NCBI RefSeq assembly: GCF_008932115.1
Contig: NZ_CP044543.1
Coordinates: 6,330,501 to 6,394,500 of the forward strand
Direction of reading: 5' to 3'
DNA: 64,000 nucleotides
Origin: Bradyrhizobium betae
GTDB taxonomy: Bacteria; Pseudomonadota; Alphaproteobacteria; Rhizobiales; Xanthobacteraceae
The translations under genes and the position numbers were made by a program. The notes beneath the pieces are model-generated. The model made no database searches. It worked only from the letters and a program-made list of their open reading frames with translations, and was not told where the DNA came from. The first letter of the stretch is position 1; the number at the start of each line of letters is the position of its first letter. Of the stretch, positions 52,115-61,659 are shown one piece after another.

Positions 52115-52600
52115 TCAGTTAAAACTGAGCAGCTTGAACAGCGGCGCGAGGTAGCTCATCTCCTGGCCCGACGTCGCGGTGGTCCGGCTGATGAAGTCGA
52201 AGATCTTGCCGTCCTGGAGGCCGTAATTCGCCAGTCGGCGCACGCGCCGATTCTTGTCGAAGTAGACGGCGATGACGCGCTGGTCGACCACCCTCTGGTT
52301 CATGAAGGCGACCATGCGCTCCGAGCGCTGCGAGATATAGTAGAACACCTCACCGTCGAGGGTCGCGACCGTGGAGGGCGTGCCCATCACGATCAGCACC
52401 TGGTCCTGGCTCGCGCCGATCGGAATCTGCTCCAGCGCGCCGGGCGGCAGGATGTAACCCTTCTGGAACTGCTCGCCGGTGCAGCCCGCAAGCGCAACGC
52501 CGACGAGCGCCATGGCCGCGAACAGGCGCAGGCCGCGCCAGCGTGCTTGAAAGCCGCGCAGCTTGTCCGCGCGCCGGCTGGTCTGGTTCGTTATCGTCAT
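52115..52600 (-). CDS. bamE: outer membrane assembly lipoprotein BamE
   Basis: BamE (SmpA/OmlA) is the small lipoprotein of the outer-membrane beta-barrel assembly machine. The 161-residue protein has a signal peptide with lipobox LAGC, then IPIGASQDQVLIVMGTPS and VFYYISQRSERMVAFMNQ. The ATG at 52600 (MTITNQTSRR) is chosen over a longer upstream reading because the signal begins there. It is divergent from the cytochrome chaperone gene. Confidence 0.92.
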   Translation of the reverse strand: MTITNQTSRRADKLRGFQARWRGLRLFAAMALVGVALAGCTGEQFQKGYILPPGALEQIPIGASQDQVLIVMGTPSTVATLDGEVFYYISQRSERMVAFMNQRVVDQRVIAVYFDKNRRVRRLANYGLQDGKIFDFISRTTATSGQEMSYLAPLFKLLSFN

Positions 52601-52698
52601 AGCGGAACTGATTCCGTCCCCTTGCGTCGCGCGAGGCGCTGAAGTACCGGGCGGAGGCTGCAATTGCAACACGCGCACGCCCGCTTGCGGAACCCACA

Positions 52699-53250
52699 AT
52701 GGTTTGGCCGTTCAATCACTTCAGGAAACCCCGGCAAGCCCCGCGCGGCACCATTGAAGCCATCTATGGCATGATCGTGACGCAGGCGCGAGAACCCATA
52801 TTTTACCGCGACTTGGGGGTGCCCGATACGGTTAACGGGCGTTTCGACCTGTTGCTGCTCCATCTCTGGCTGCTGCTGCGCCGCCTGCGCACGGCTCAAG
52901 GCGCCACCGAGCTGTCGCAGGCGCTGTTCGACCGCTTCTGTGAGGACATGGACGACAATCTGCGCGAGATGGGGGTGGGCGACCAGACCGTGCCGAAGCG
53001 GATGCGAGCGTTCGGCGAGGCCTTTTACGGCCGTATGCAGGCCTACGACCAGGCGACGGAAAGCGGCAGCGAGGCGCTGGCGTCGGCCATTTGCAGGAAT
53101 ATCTTGAACGGGGATGGCCTGGACCAGGCGCGGCAGCTCGCGGCCTACGCCCGGGCCACCGAGGCCGATCTCGGCCGGACCGACGAAGCTGCCCTGCTGG
53201 GCGCATCCTTCAGGTTTCCCCCTGCGCTGACTGAGGACATGACGCGATGA
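52699..53250 (+). CDS. ubiquinol-cytochrome c chaperone family protein (CBP3-like)
   Basis: A 183-residue helical protein of the UQCC1/CBP3 family, which helps assemble cytochrome bc1. The signature includes AIYGMIVTQAREPIFYRDLGVPDTVNGRFDLLLLHLWLLLRRLR and LFDRFCEDMDDNLREMGVGDQTVPKRMR. It is divergent from bamE and overlaps the YceD-like gene by four bases (ATGA), forming the conserved start of the plsX-fabH run in this group. Confidence 0.9.
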   Translation: MVWPFNHFRKPRQAPRGTIEAIYGMIVTQAREPIFYRDLGVPDTVNGRFDLLLLHLWLLLRRLRTAQGATELSQALFDRFCEDMDDNLREMGVGDQTVPKRMRAFGEAFYGRMQAYDQATESGSEALASAICRNILNGDGLDQARQLAAYARATEADLGRTDEAALLGASFRFPPALTEDMTR

Positions 53251-53816
53251 GCCGACCGAATGCCGAATCCAGACCTGATCCCTGGCGGTCTCCCGTCAGC
53301 GTCGTGCAGATCCCCGACACCGGCCTGCATCGCAAGCTCAAGGCATCGGCCGACGAACTGCAGGCCATCGCCGAGGTCGGCGGCCTGCGGGAGGTCCTCT
53401 CCGCCGAGGCCGCCTTCGAAATCGTGCCCAGGAGCGGCGGCCGCTTCGAGGTCACGGGCCACGTTCGCGCCCGGATCGGCCAGACCTGCGTGGTCACCCT
53501 CGATCCGATGGAGAGCGACATCGACGAGAAGGTGGATCTGGTGTTCGCGCCCGAAGCCGAGGTTCGGAGGATGGCCGACCTGATCGAGGAGGGCGAGGAC
53601 GATTCGGAGCCGCCGGAGGTGGTCGATCCGCCGGAGGCGATCGTCAATGGAATCATCGACCTTGGCCGGATCGCCACCGACGCGCTGTTCCTGGCGGTCG
53701 ATCCCTATCCGCGCAAGGAGGGGGCCGTGTTCGAGGCCGAGGTCATCGCCCCCGATCCGGAGGACCATCCGTTCGCGGCGCTGAAGGCGCTTCAGGACAG
53801 AAAGAAGGGCAAATAG
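53247..53816 (+). CDS. YceD/DUF177 family protein
   Basis: A 189-residue protein of the YceD family, linked in bacteria to 23S rRNA processing and often next to rpmF. The region GRFEVTGHVRARIGQTCVVTLDPMESDIDEKVDLVF is the domain core, here with one of the usual two cysteines. The acidic segment EEGEDDSEPPEVVDPPEA follows. It overlaps the upstream gene. No rpmF follows; plsX comes next after 300 bases. Confidence 0.9.
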   Translation: MSRPNAESRPDPWRSPVSVVQIPDTGLHRKLKASADELQAIAEVGGLREVLSAEAAFEIVPRSGGRFEVTGHVRARIGQTCVVTLDPMESDIDEKVDLVFAPEAEVRRMADLIEEGEDDSEPPEVVDPPEAIVNGIIDLGRIATDALFLAVDPYPRKEGAVFEAEVIAPDPEDHPFAALKALQDRKKGK

Positions 53817-54116
53817 CTGGGCATTCTCCGCTGCACCCGCTTTGCTACGGAGCGCGAGGCGCTTGCGGGAGAAGTTTGAAAGGTCGGGTTATCTATCTGA
53901 TTTCCAAGTGTTTCTCTTGAAATCGGGTCTGTGCCGACAAATCGCCCCGCATGCAAAAGGCTGGGGGCAAGAGGTTGTTTCGGGATAGCAAAACGCTATT
54001 GTCGCGGCCCGGTCGGGGCGCGGCGTGGCGCCTGACCGGTCGCCATGTCCATGGCGCACCCATTCCGCGGCCCCGCTCGTTCAAGACCGCACCAGATCAG
54101 GTTTTCCAGGACTTTT
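53817..54116. promoter_or_regulatory. upstream region of plsX
   Basis: This 300-base gap between the YceD-like gene and plsX has no convincing gene. The stretch 53870-53990 is AT-richer and could carry a promoter. An in-frame reading continues upstream of plsX through part of it, but the AGGA ribosome site at 54108-54111 marks the ATG at 54117. Confidence 0.4.
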
Positions 54117-55178
54117 ATGCCAAGCAAGGTTCGCATTGCGCTTGACGCCATGGGGGGCGACGCCGGCGCCGCCGTGGTCATTCCGGGCGCTGCCATCTCG
54201 CTCGGCAGGCATCGCGACACCGAGTTCCTGCTGGTCGGGGACCGCGCCAGGATCGAGCCCGAGCTCGATCGGCATCCCGAGCTCAAGGCCGCCTCGAAAA
54301 TCGTCCATACCGATGTCGCCGTCAGCGGCTCGGACAAGCCGAGCCAGGCGCTGCGGCGTGGCCGCAGGACCTCCTCGATGTGGCTTGCCATCGACGCGGT
54401 CAAGCAGGGCGAGGCGGATGTCGCGGTCTCCGCCGGCAATACCGGCGCGCTGATGGCGATGTCGCGCTTCCACCTGCGCACGCTGAAGGGCATTGACCGC
54501 CCGGCGATCACGGGGATTTGGCCGACCAAGCGCGGCGAGTCCGTCGTGCTCGACCTCGGCGCGACCATCGGCGGCGACGCCCACCATCTGGTGTCGCTCG
54601 CGGTCATGGGCGCGGCGATGGCCAGCGTGCTGTTCGACAAGAAGCGGCCCACGGTCGGCCTGCTCAATATCGGGGCCGAGGAGATCAAGGGGCACGAAGA
54701 GATCCGCGAAGCCAGCGAGATCCTGCGTGCGCGTAATCTGCCGGAGCTCGACTATGTCGGCTTCATCGAGGGCGACGGCATCGGCAAGGGGCTGGCCGAC
54801 GTGATCGTCACCGAAGGTTTCAGCGGCAATATTGCCCTGAAGGCCGCCGAGGGAACCGCGCGGCAGATGGCGGAATTGCTCCGCAACGAGATCCAGCGGA
54901 GCTGGCGGTCCAGGCTCGGTTATGTCTTTGCGCGCAGCGCCTTCCAGGCCCTGCGCAACAAGATGGACCCGAGCAAGTCCAACGGCGGCGTGTTCCTGGG
55001 TTTGAACGGACTGGTGGTCAAGAGCCATGGCGGAACCAGCGCCGAAGGCTTTGCCTATGCGATCGATGTTGGCTATGAGATGGCTCACTACGATCTCCTG
55101 AACAAGATCAATCAGATGCTCAACCGCGAGGGTGGTGCACTCAATTCCGTGCAGCCCGCGCCGGAGGATGTTTCGTGA
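54117..55178 (+). CDS. plsX: phosphate acyltransferase
   Basis: PlsX makes acyl-phosphate from acyl-ACP, the first step of phosphatidic acid synthesis in most bacteria. The 353-residue protein starts [17 protein letters not shown], and has [24 protein letters not shown] and [16 protein letters not shown]. The GTG start of fabH overlaps its stop by four bases (GTGA). Confidence 0.95.
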   Translation: MPSKVRIALDAMGGDAGAAVVIPGAAISLGRHRDTEFLLVGDRARIEPELDRHPELKAASKIVHTDVAVSGSDKPSQALRRGRRTSSMWLAIDAVKQGEADVAVSAGNTGALMAMSRFHLRTLKGIDRPAITGIWPTKRGESVVLDLGATIGGDAHHLVSLAVMGAAMASVLFDKKRPTVGLLNIGAEEIKGHEEIREASEILRARNLPELDYVGFIEGDGIGKGLADVIVTEGFSGNIALKAAEGTARQMAELLRNEIQRSWRSRLGYVFARSAFQALRNKMDPSKSNGGVFLGLNGLVVKSHGGTSAEGFAYAIDVGYEMAHYDLLNKINQMLNREGGALNSVQPAPEDVS

Positions 55179-56155
55179 CTCAAATTCGTTCGGTCGTGCT
55201 GGGCTGCGGCTCTTATCTGCCGGAGCAGGTGGTGACCAACGCCCAATTGGCGGCGCGCATCGACACGTCCGACGAGTGGATCGTGCAGCGCACCGGCATT
55301 CGCGAGCGACATATCGCGGCCGAGGGCGAGTTCACCTCGCATCTGGCGATCAAGGCGGCGCAGGCCGCGCTCACCGATGCCGGCCTCGACGCCCAGTCGA
55401 TCGACCTGATCGTGCTGGCGACCTCGACGCCCGACAACACGTTCCCCGCGACCGCGGTCGCCGTGCAGCACGGGCTCGGCATCAACCATGGCGCGGCGTT
55501 CGATCTTCAGGCGGTGTGCTCGGGCTTCGTGTTCGCGCTCGCCACGGCCGACAATTTCCTGCGCACCGGCGCCTTCAAGCGCGCGCTGGTGATCGGCGCG
55601 GAAACCTTCTCGCGCATCCTCGACTGGAACGACCGCGGCACTTGCGTGCTGTTCGGCGACGGTGCCGGCGCGGTCGTGCTGGAGGCGCAGGAGCAGCCCG
55701 GCCATGCCGCGACCGACCGCGGCATCGTGACCACGCATTTGCGTTCCGATGGCCGTCACAAGGCAAAACTGTTCGTCGACGGCGGGCCGTCCTCGACCCA
55801 GACCGTCGGCCATCTGCGCATGGAGGGCCGCGAGGTCTTCAAGCATGCGGTCGGCATGATCACCGACGTGATCGTCGATGCCTTCGAGGCGACCGGGCTC
55901 AATGCCGACAGCATCGACTGGTTCGTGCCACACCAGGCCAACAAGCGAATCATCGACGCCTCCGCCCACAAGCTGCACATCGCGCCGGAGAAGGTGGTGC
56001 TGACGGTGGACCGTCACGGCAACACCTCGGCCGCCTCGATTCCGCTGGCCCTGTCGGTGGCGCGAAAGGATGGCCGCATCAAGCGTGGCGACGCGGTCCT
56101 GATGGAGGCCATGGGCGGCGGCTTCACCTGGGGTTCGGCTCTGGTGCGCTGGTAG
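55175..56155 (+). CDS. fabH: beta-ketoacyl-ACP synthase III
   Basis: FabH condenses acetyl-CoA with malonyl-ACP to begin fatty acid synthesis. The 326-residue protein carries Cys115 in [13 protein letters not shown], the catalytic His in [11 protein letters not shown] and Asn in [12 protein letters not shown]. It begins with GTG overlapping plsX, and ihfA follows after 134 bases. Confidence 0.95.
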   Translation: MTQIRSVVLGCGSYLPEQVVTNAQLAARIDTSDEWIVQRTGIRERHIAAEGEFTSHLAIKAAQAALTDAGLDAQSIDLIVLATSTPDNTFPATAVAVQHGLGINHGAAFDLQAVCSGFVFALATADNFLRTGAFKRALVIGAETFSRILDWNDRGTCVLFGDGAGAVVLEAQEQPGHAATDRGIVTTHLRSDGRHKAKLFVDGGPSSTQTVGHLRMEGREVFKHAVGMITDVIVDAFEATGLNADSIDWFVPHQANKRIIDASAHKLHIAPEKVVLTVDRHGNTSAASIPLALSVARKDGRIKRGDAVLMEAMGGGFTWGSALVRW

Positions 56156-56223
56156 CGCCACAATCGATCAAATTTTGTCGGAATCAGCGCCCATTATCGA
56201 TGCGTCTGCATTGATGAGCGCTG

Positions 56224-56252
56224 TTGACCGCCGTATCGTAACCTCATAATTT
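56224..56252 (+). promoter_or_regulatory. candidate sigma-70 promoter of ihfA
   Basis: TTGACC at 56224-56229 and TAATTT at 56247-56252, 17 bases apart, resemble a housekeeping promoter. It lies about 40 bases before the ihfA start. No experimental support. Confidence 0.45.
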
Positions 56253-56289
56253 CAGACAACAATTGTTCGCCGTGATGTGGGGCAGGGCG

Positions 56290-56631
56290 ATGACTGATCA
56301 AAGTAAAACCGTAACGCGTGTTGATCTCTGCGAGGCCGTCTACCAGAAGGTGGGCCTGTCGCGGACGGAATCGTCTGCGTTCGTGGAACTCGTGCTGAAG
56401 GAGATCACCGACTGCCTCGAAAAGGGCGAGACGGTGAAATTGTCCTCGTTCGGCTCCTTCATGGTCCGCAAGAAGGGACAGCGGATCGGCCGTAACCCGA
56501 AGACCGGGACCGAGGTGCCGATCTCGCCGCGGCGGGTGATGGTGTTCAAGCCGTCGGCGATCCTGAAGCAGCGGATCAACACCCAGCACCGCGGCAATGG
56601 CGACGCCAGCAAGGCGCAACCCGAGGCGTAA
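56290..56631 (+). CDS. ihfA: integration host factor subunit alpha
   Basis: IHF-alpha pairs with IHF-beta to bend DNA at specific sites. The 113-residue protein has [48 protein letters not shown] and the beta-arm [13 protein letters not shown]. The ATG at 56290 is preferred over upstream in-frame Mets. A short basic tail is typical of Rhizobiales. merR follows after 24 bases. Confidence 0.94.
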   Translation: MTDQSKTVTRVDLCEAVYQKVGLSRTESSAFVELVLKEITDCLEKGETVKLSSFGSFMVRKKGQRIGRNPKTGTEVPISPRRVMVFKPSAILKQRINTQHRGNGDASKAQPEA

Positions 56632-56655
56632 CCGCCTTTCGGAAAGGACTGGCAT

Positions 56656-57234
56656 TTGGACAAGGCGCCGGATGCGTTCCGAACCATCAGCGAAGTAGCG
56701 CAGGAACTCGACATTCCGCAGCACGTGCTGCGGTTCTGGGAGACCCGATTCTCCCAGATCAAGCCGATGAAGCGCAGCGGCGGCCGCCGCTATTACCGCC
56801 CCGACGACGTCGACCTGCTCAAGGGCATCCGCCGTCTGCTCTACGGCGAGGGCTACACCATCCGCGGGGTGCAGCGGATCCTCAAGGAGCACGGCGTTAA
56901 ATCGGTGCAGGGCCTCGCCGACAGCTCGGCCGCGGTCTCGTTCGGCGCCATCGAGGATGCCATCGGGGCGAGCCTGATGGAGCCCGAGGAGGAGACCGGC
57001 GTCCGCGGCGCGCTCGACACCGACGATGACGACTACCAGGGCGGGGAGGAGGAAGGCATCGACTTCCGCTTCTCGGAGACCGACGACGAGGAAATCCTCA
57101 CCACCTTCCGCAAGGGCGGCACCCCGGCCGCGCCCGCCGGCCCCAGCGCGCTGGACCGCGAGCGGCTGGCACGGGCGCTCGCCGACCTCGTCGCCTGCCG
57201 GGCCATGCTGGACCAGGCACTGAACGACGCCTAG
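56656..57234 (+). CDS. MerR family regulator
   Basis: A 192-residue protein with an N-terminal MerR winged helix ([55 protein letters not shown]). The C-terminal half is acidic and has no metal-binding cysteines, so it is not a metal sensor. Proteins of this type follow ihfA in many alphaproteobacteria. The TTG at 56656 has AAGGAC upstream. Confidence 0.9.
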   Translation: MDKAPDAFRTISEVAQELDIPQHVLRFWETRFSQIKPMKRSGGRRYYRPDDVDLLKGIRRLLYGEGYTIRGVQRILKEHGVKSVQGLADSSAAVSFGAIEDAIGASLMEPEEETGVRGALDTDDDDYQGGEEEGIDFRFSETDDEEILTTFRKGGTPAAPAGPSALDRERLARALADLVACRAMLDQALNDA

Positions 57235-57343
57235 GCCGCATTCGGCCGGTTTAGCAGGCAGTTCCGGGCCTTTGGCCGGCAATGCCAAAATGCTGTGACC
57301 TTGCCTTGCGCTAAGCGGCGATCCTAGCTAATGGAACGACGTT

Positions 57344-57421
57344 CGGAGCGTGGCGCAGCCCGGTTAGCGCACTAGTCTGGGAGACTAGGGGTCGGAGGTT
57401 CAAATCCTCTCGCTCCGACCA
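57344..57421 (+). tRNA. tRNA-Pro (GGG)
   Basis: A full cloverleaf: acceptor CGGAGCG/CGCTCCG, D arm, anticodon arm CTAGT-CTGGGAG-ACTAG with anticodon GGG, TTC arm GGAGG-TTCAAAT-CCTCT, discriminator A and encoded CCA at 57419-57421. It reads proline codon CCC and possibly CCU. It follows merR by about 110 bases and ends in a T-run, ATTTTTTC. Confidence 0.95.
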
Positions 57422-58083
57422 TTTTTTCAAATCGTTTGTCGGGTGGACGTCGGGGCCTGCTCCCGCCGGTGGGAAGGCATGATGCTTAGTGGCGGGCGGC
57501 TGCCTTGACGGGCGGCAAACTAAAAATCCGAAAACAACCCCATGCACAGTACTGACGTCATAGACGGGATGATGTTTTTCCAACTCGATTTGGCGCGTCG
57601 GGCAAAACAGGGGCAAATGTCGTCATGCCGGGCTTGTGGGCTGGGACGACCTGTCCGCGAAGCCTGTTTCTATCCTCCGAGACTGTACTGTCGTCGCAAT
57701 CGCGTGCCGTGCGCGGCCGCCTCGAACGCTTGAAACCGATGAAGATGGTTAGGCTGGGCGATCTCGCGCATTTCCCTGCGGCGGCTTTCGAGATGAGCGT
57801 GCACCACGATGTGGACATCGAGGTTGAAGGCTTCGACGCTGTTCCTTAATTGGTGGTGCGCGGGCTAGTTAGATCACTGGTGACAGCGCACTCAATTGAT
57901 CTGACGCGCCTTCCATATCATGTCGCGGGACTCTTCCTCGATTCAAACGAGTGCACCGCTCCCCCAATTGCAGAAACGAAAATCAAGTTGTTGCTGACAT
58001 GCCTTAGCGAGTCACGATAGCTGCCGCCGAGAATTGCTTCGCTGTCAGCTGGCGCAAACGACAATCAAGGAACTAAGAGAGAC
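57422..58083. other. gene-poor stretch downstream of tRNA-Pro
   Basis: These 662 bases hold no gene I can support. Short open frames exist on both strands, but none has a good ribosome site or protein-like composition. A sequence near 57580-57610 (GATTTGGCGCGTCGGGCAAAACA) resembles a palindromic core also present at 19665. tRNA 3' ends are common attachment sites, but no integrase or duplicated tRNA end is visible. Confidence 0.4.
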
Positions 58084-58488
58084 GTGACCAAGACATCATT
58101 GTCCAGCGAAGAGATTGCCCGGAACGTGATCGAGCTACGTGACGAACTCGCCAAGGCCGTTCTGGGGCGCGATTCCAGCGACCCCGACGTCAAGATGGCC
58201 TTGCTGCTCAATCAGTGCATCTACGGGAAATCGGGCGCCCCTCCAACGGCGTCGGAGGAAGTCCAGGGCAGCGCAACGAAACCGCGCTGGCAACGGATCC
58301 TAGATCTGGAGGCTCAGGCGCGGGGTGAGCAACCTCTACCAATGCCTACGCCGGAACAGCAGCGGCGCGAACGCCGCAATGCCGAGAACCTCGAGGTCAT
58401 TGCGACAAAAGCGCGGATCGAACTCTACGCGCCCGCAGTTGCCATCCTATTATTCATCTTGTTTGCTTGGTGGTTGTTTCACCGGTAG
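58084..58488 (+). CDS. C-terminally anchored protein of unknown function
   Basis: A 134-residue protein with a predicted helical N-terminal domain (SSEEIARNVIELRDELAKAVLGRD region), a charged linker (EQQRRERRNAENLEVI) and one C-terminal membrane helix (LYAPAVAILLFILFAWWLF). This suggests a tail-anchored cytoplasmic protein. The GTG at 58084 has AGAGAG upstream. No family is recognised. Confidence 0.65.
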   Translation: MTKTSLSSEEIARNVIELRDELAKAVLGRDSSDPDVKMALLLNQCIYGKSGAPPTASEEVQGSATKPRWQRILDLEAQARGEQPLPMPTPEQQRRERRNAENLEVIATKARIELYAPAVAILLFILFAWWLFHR

Positions 58489-58615
58489 GCTTCGCTCGCT
58501 ACCTTTGGCGACCCGGACGAGCCTCATGATCTCCTCGTTATGACGCTCGATCACGGCGGCGACGAGTGGCTCCTTGCTGGGAAAATACTAATAGAGCAAG
58601 TCGGCGCCAGCGGGG
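58489..58615 (-). pseudogene. tetR-family regulator fragment
   Basis: Read on the minus strand, the sequence gives LLY-stop-YFPSKEPLVAAVIERHNEEIMRLVRVAKG. The YFPSKE pattern is the end of the TetR DNA-binding domain (family YYYFPSKEALL). A TAG at 58588-58590 interrupts it where Tyr is expected, no start lies upstream in a sensible frame, and the ligand-binding domain is missing. It overlaps no other gene. Confidence 0.55.
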
Positions 58616-58772
58616 CAGCGAGCGCGTGCGATCATTCTGCGTGCGATTGCTTGAGCGGAAGGCGTGACTGTCGTCACAGGGCGCGCTGCTTCAACGGAGC
58701 TGGCGCTGCAGGCCGGAGGGACAAGGCGGCCCCCGGGCGTTTCCTCTTGGTCGGTAGTTTTGCGGGGCCGCT

Positions 58773-59012
58773 TTACGCGTGGCCCTTGATCTCGTAGTGA
58801 CCCGGCACGCATTTGTAGCGCTCGAGGCGCCAGTTGGCGTGATAGATCGGGTGCTCGCCCATCCATTTCGCAAGCGGTGCCTGTGCGCCGACCGCACACT
58901 GCATCATCGAAATCTCGGGCGTCATGTTGCTGTCGGTCACGATTTCCTCGACGCAACTGCCTGAGCTGGCTGCGCTTAGCCGGCAGAGCACGGCAACGAC
59001 GGTCACGAACAT
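58773..59012 (-). CDS. small secreted protein of unknown function
   Basis: A 79-residue protein starting with a short hydrophobic signal-like segment (FVTVVAVLCRLSAASSG) and a mature part with three cysteines (SCVEEI, MQCAVG, YKCVPG). The pattern MTPEISMMQCAVGAQAPLAKW is one I recall from small secreted proteins of Bradyrhizobium, function unknown. The ATG at 59012 has GAGGTGA upstream. It is divergent from the DHDPS-family gene. Confidence 0.72.
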   Translation of the reverse strand: MFVTVVAVLCRLSAASSGSCVEEIVTDSNMTPEISMMQCAVGAQAPLAKWMGEHPIYHANWRLERYKCVPGHYEIKGHA

Positions 59013-59353
59013 TCCAGTCACCTCATTGGTAGTTTCTGACCACGAAGAAGATGCAAGCGGAGTGCCAGAGTCTGTGACGCGAACAACACGCCGTCCTCTC
59101 CGACTCGACCCGGCGTCCAACCCCATTTGACGATTCGGATTGTAAAAAAATTGCCCCTAAACCGAAGCCGGGCAACTACGGGGAACCCCCAGGAAATCAC
59201 GGGCAATGAGCGCAGAGATGAGCAATTGTGGGGGGCTGCGCCGCGCGAACCGCCCCTTCACAACGCCTGCGCAGCCGATACGCTCGCCAGCGTGCGGATA
59301 CTCGTCAAAAGAGCGGGACCGCCGCAGGACCAAAGGAAACGCGAGGGCAGACC
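59013..59353. promoter_or_regulatory. divergent region, small secreted protein/DHDPS-family gene
   Basis: A 341-base gap between divergent genes. A patch near 59128-59160 (GGATTGTAAAAAAATTGCC) is AT-rich and is the best promoter candidate. A possible ribosome site (GAGGGCAG) precedes the start at 59354. No gene is seen. Confidence 0.35.
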
Positions 59354-60262
59354 ATGAAGGCACGACCGACCGGCGTGATCCCGCCGATGACGACGCCGTT
59401 CCGGAAAGACGGCGAGATTGATTACAAGCTCGTGGCGCCCCAGGTCGACTGGATGATCGGCGCGGGCGCCCATGGCGTCGCCGCCGGCGGCTCGACCGGC
59501 GAGGGCCACACGCTCGATCACGCGGAATATCGCGACCTGATGGCGGCGACGGTGGAGGCGGTGAACGGGCGCATCCCCGTCATCGCCGGCATCATCGTGG
59601 ACTCCACGCGCGATGCGATCCGCCGCGGCAAGCTCGTGCGCGACATGAACGTGGCGGCGCTGCAGGTCACGCCGGTGCACTATCTGTTCAAGCCGGACGA
59701 CGAGGCGATGGTGGCGCATTTCCGCGCCATGGCCGACGAGACCGGCATGCCCATCATCATCTACAACGTGGTGCCGTGGTCGTATCTTTCGCCGGCGCTG
59801 TTGACCCGGATCATGACCGAGGTGCCGCTGGTGGTCGGCGTCAAGCAGAGCGCGGGCGATCTCAAGCTGTTCGCGGACCTCATGATGATGGCGTCGGACA
59901 AGCTGATCTACAGCGCCGTCGATGCGCTGATGTATCCGTCCTACACGCTCGGAGCCCATGGCTCGATCGCCGCGATCCTGACCGCAGCGCCGCATGCGTC
60001 CGTCGCGCTGTGGGATGCGGTGAAGGCGGGCGATCATCCGCGCGCGCTCGAGCTGCACAAGAAGCTGCTGACGCTGTGGAACGCGATCATTGCCGACAAT
60101 CTGCCGGCCTGCACGCGCTACGCCCAGACGCTGCAGGGCCTGCCCAAGACGTATCCGCGTGCGCCGATGCCGGAGGCTTCACCCGCGCAGCAGGCCGCGA
60201 CCCGCAAGGCGCTGGAGGCGCTTGGCGCCTTGAACGGCACGCGCTTCGAGGCCGCCGAATAG
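59354..60262 (+). CDS. dihydrodipicolinate synthase family protein
   Basis: A 302-residue class I aldolase paralogous to dapA. The Schiff-base lysine (VVGVKQSAGD) and the catalytic tyrosine (IIIYNVVPWS) are kept, but GGSTGEG replaces the TTGES loop, so the substrate differs from that of dapA. Such family members act on keto acids in sugar or amino acid catabolism. The ATG at 59354 (MKARPTGVIPPMTTPF) is chosen. It is followed by an SDR gene after 144 bases. Confidence 0.88.
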   Translation: MKARPTGVIPPMTTPFRKDGEIDYKLVAPQVDWMIGAGAHGVAAGGSTGEGHTLDHAEYRDLMAATVEAVNGRIPVIAGIIVDSTRDAIRRGKLVRDMNVAALQVTPVHYLFKPDDEAMVAHFRAMADETGMPIIIYNVVPWSYLSPALLTRIMTEVPLVVGVKQSAGDLKLFADLMMMASDKLIYSAVDALMYPSYTLGAHGSIAAILTAAPHASVALWDAVKAGDHPRALELHKKLLTLWNAIIADNLPACTRYAQTLQGLPKTYPRAPMPEASPAQQAATRKALEALGALNGTRFEAAE

Positions 60263-60406
60263 TCCGCGAGCTGAAATACGATTGTCGAGCAGCAGCGCTG
60301 ATCCGCTTTTACCTGCGGATGCAGCGCTGCTACATTTTGCGCGCGCCTCCACGCGGGGGCGCAGCCACGAAGAAACAGACCGACAAGGGGAGGGGCCGAA
60401 AGTCCC

Positions 60407-61378
60407 ATGAAGGATTTTGCAGGAAAGATCGCCGTCATCACCGGCGGCGGCACGGGAATGGGGCGCGAGCTCGCACGGCAGCTCGTTGCGGAGGGCTGCA
60501 ACGTCGCGATGTGCGACGTCTCGGAGGCCGCGATGGCCGAGACCAAGCGGCTCTGCGAGGTCGAGAAGCTGCCGCAGGGCCTGCGCGTCACGACCCATGT
60601 CGCCGACGTCTCGATCGAGGATCATCTCAAGCGTTTCCGCGACGAGCTTGCCGAGCAGCAGAAGACCGACAGGATCCATCTGTTGTTCAACAATGCCGGC
60701 ATCGGCGGCGGCGGCAGCCTGTTCACCAACACGCGCGAGCAGTGGGAGCGCACCTTCAACATCTGCTGGGGCGGCGTCTATCTCGGCGTGCGCACTTTCC
60801 TGCCGTTGCTGGTGGCCGCCGACGAGGCTCACATTATCAACACGGCGAGCGTCAACGGCTTCTGGGCCTCGATCGGCATGGGGCAGGCGCACACAGCCTA
60901 CAGCTCGGCCAAGTTCGCGGTGAAGGGATTTACCGAAGCGCTGATCAACGACCTTCGCCTGCACGCGCCGCACGTCAAATGCTCGGTGGTGATGCCAGGC
61001 CACATCGGCACATCGATCGTCTCGAATTCACGCAAGGTGCAGAGCGTCGACGGATCGGAGCGGCTCAATGCCGACGAGGTCGCGCTGACCCGCAAGCGCA
61101 TGGTTGCGGCCGGCGTGCCCGATGCCGACAAGATGTCGGACGAGGACATCCAGGCGGTGTTCGCCGAACGCGCCCGCAGCTTTCTCGAGGATGCGCCGAC
61201 CACTGCGGCGCAGGCCGCGAAGATCATCCTCGACGGCGTCAAGGCGGAGCGCTGGCGCATTCTTGTGGGCGAAGACGCCAAACGTCTTGACGAGCGCGTT
61301 CGTGCTACGCCGGAGCAGGCCTATGAACGTTCCTTCTACGAAAGCTTCACGCAGGAGGTCGGCTGGCGACTCGGTTGA
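60407..61378 (+). CDS. SDR family oxidoreductase
   Basis: A 323-residue classical short-chain dehydrogenase. The nucleotide motif TGGGTGMGRELA, NNAGIGGGG and the catalytic YSSAK (Tyr-x-x-x-Lys) are present, with the Ser in NTASVNGF. A C-terminal extension of about 60 residues beyond the core is predicted. Substrate unknown. GGGGAGGGG lies before the ATG. It may be coregulated with the DHDPS-family gene. Confidence 0.9.
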   Translation: MKDFAGKIAVITGGGTGMGRELARQLVAEGCNVAMCDVSEAAMAETKRLCEVEKLPQGLRVTTHVADVSIEDHLKRFRDELAEQQKTDRIHLLFNNAGIGGGGSLFTNTREQWERTFNICWGGVYLGVRTFLPLLVAADEAHIINTASVNGFWASIGMGQAHTAYSSAKFAVKGFTEALINDLRLHAPHVKCSVVMPGHIGTSIVSNSRKVQSVDGSERLNADEVALTRKRMVAAGVPDADKMSDEDIQAVFAERARSFLEDAPTTAAQAAKIILDGVKAERWRILVGEDAKRLDERVRATPEQAYERSFYESFTQEVGWRLG

Positions 61379-61659
61379 GCCGATTTGGCTGAATCGGTTT
61401 GGCTGAGACGACAGTGCGTCGACATAGGTATGATGATCATCATGGCAAGAGGCGAGGCGGTATTTTCACGTGCCACCTCTTGCCAGTCTTCAAGGTCTTA
61501 TGACGAATTGGAATGTCACGCATGCGACATCACCAGTGCGCCAGCATCGTTCAAGCGATGGTGATGTCAAACGGGTCTCATTCGGCGCACGGCCGCTTGG
61601 TTGGCGAACTAAAATAGTTTAGTCAGTCAGGGGTAACGCCATCATAAAGCGTAGCCCCG
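61379..61659. other. intergenic region with two hairpins
   Basis: 281 bases without a gene. GGCAAGAGG (61444-61452) pairs with CCTCTTGCC (61476-61484). GACATCACC (61526-61534) pairs with GGTGATGTC (61560-61568) and encloses a second stem, CATCG/CGATG. Neither has a T-run, so they may be regulatory or cryptic repeats. Confidence 0.4.

Noticed and set aside
57311..57616. 101-codon minus-strand frame with EDLNLRP-like text
   Set aside because: It reads the reverse of the tRNA-Pro gene, which is a well-known source of spurious protein predictions.
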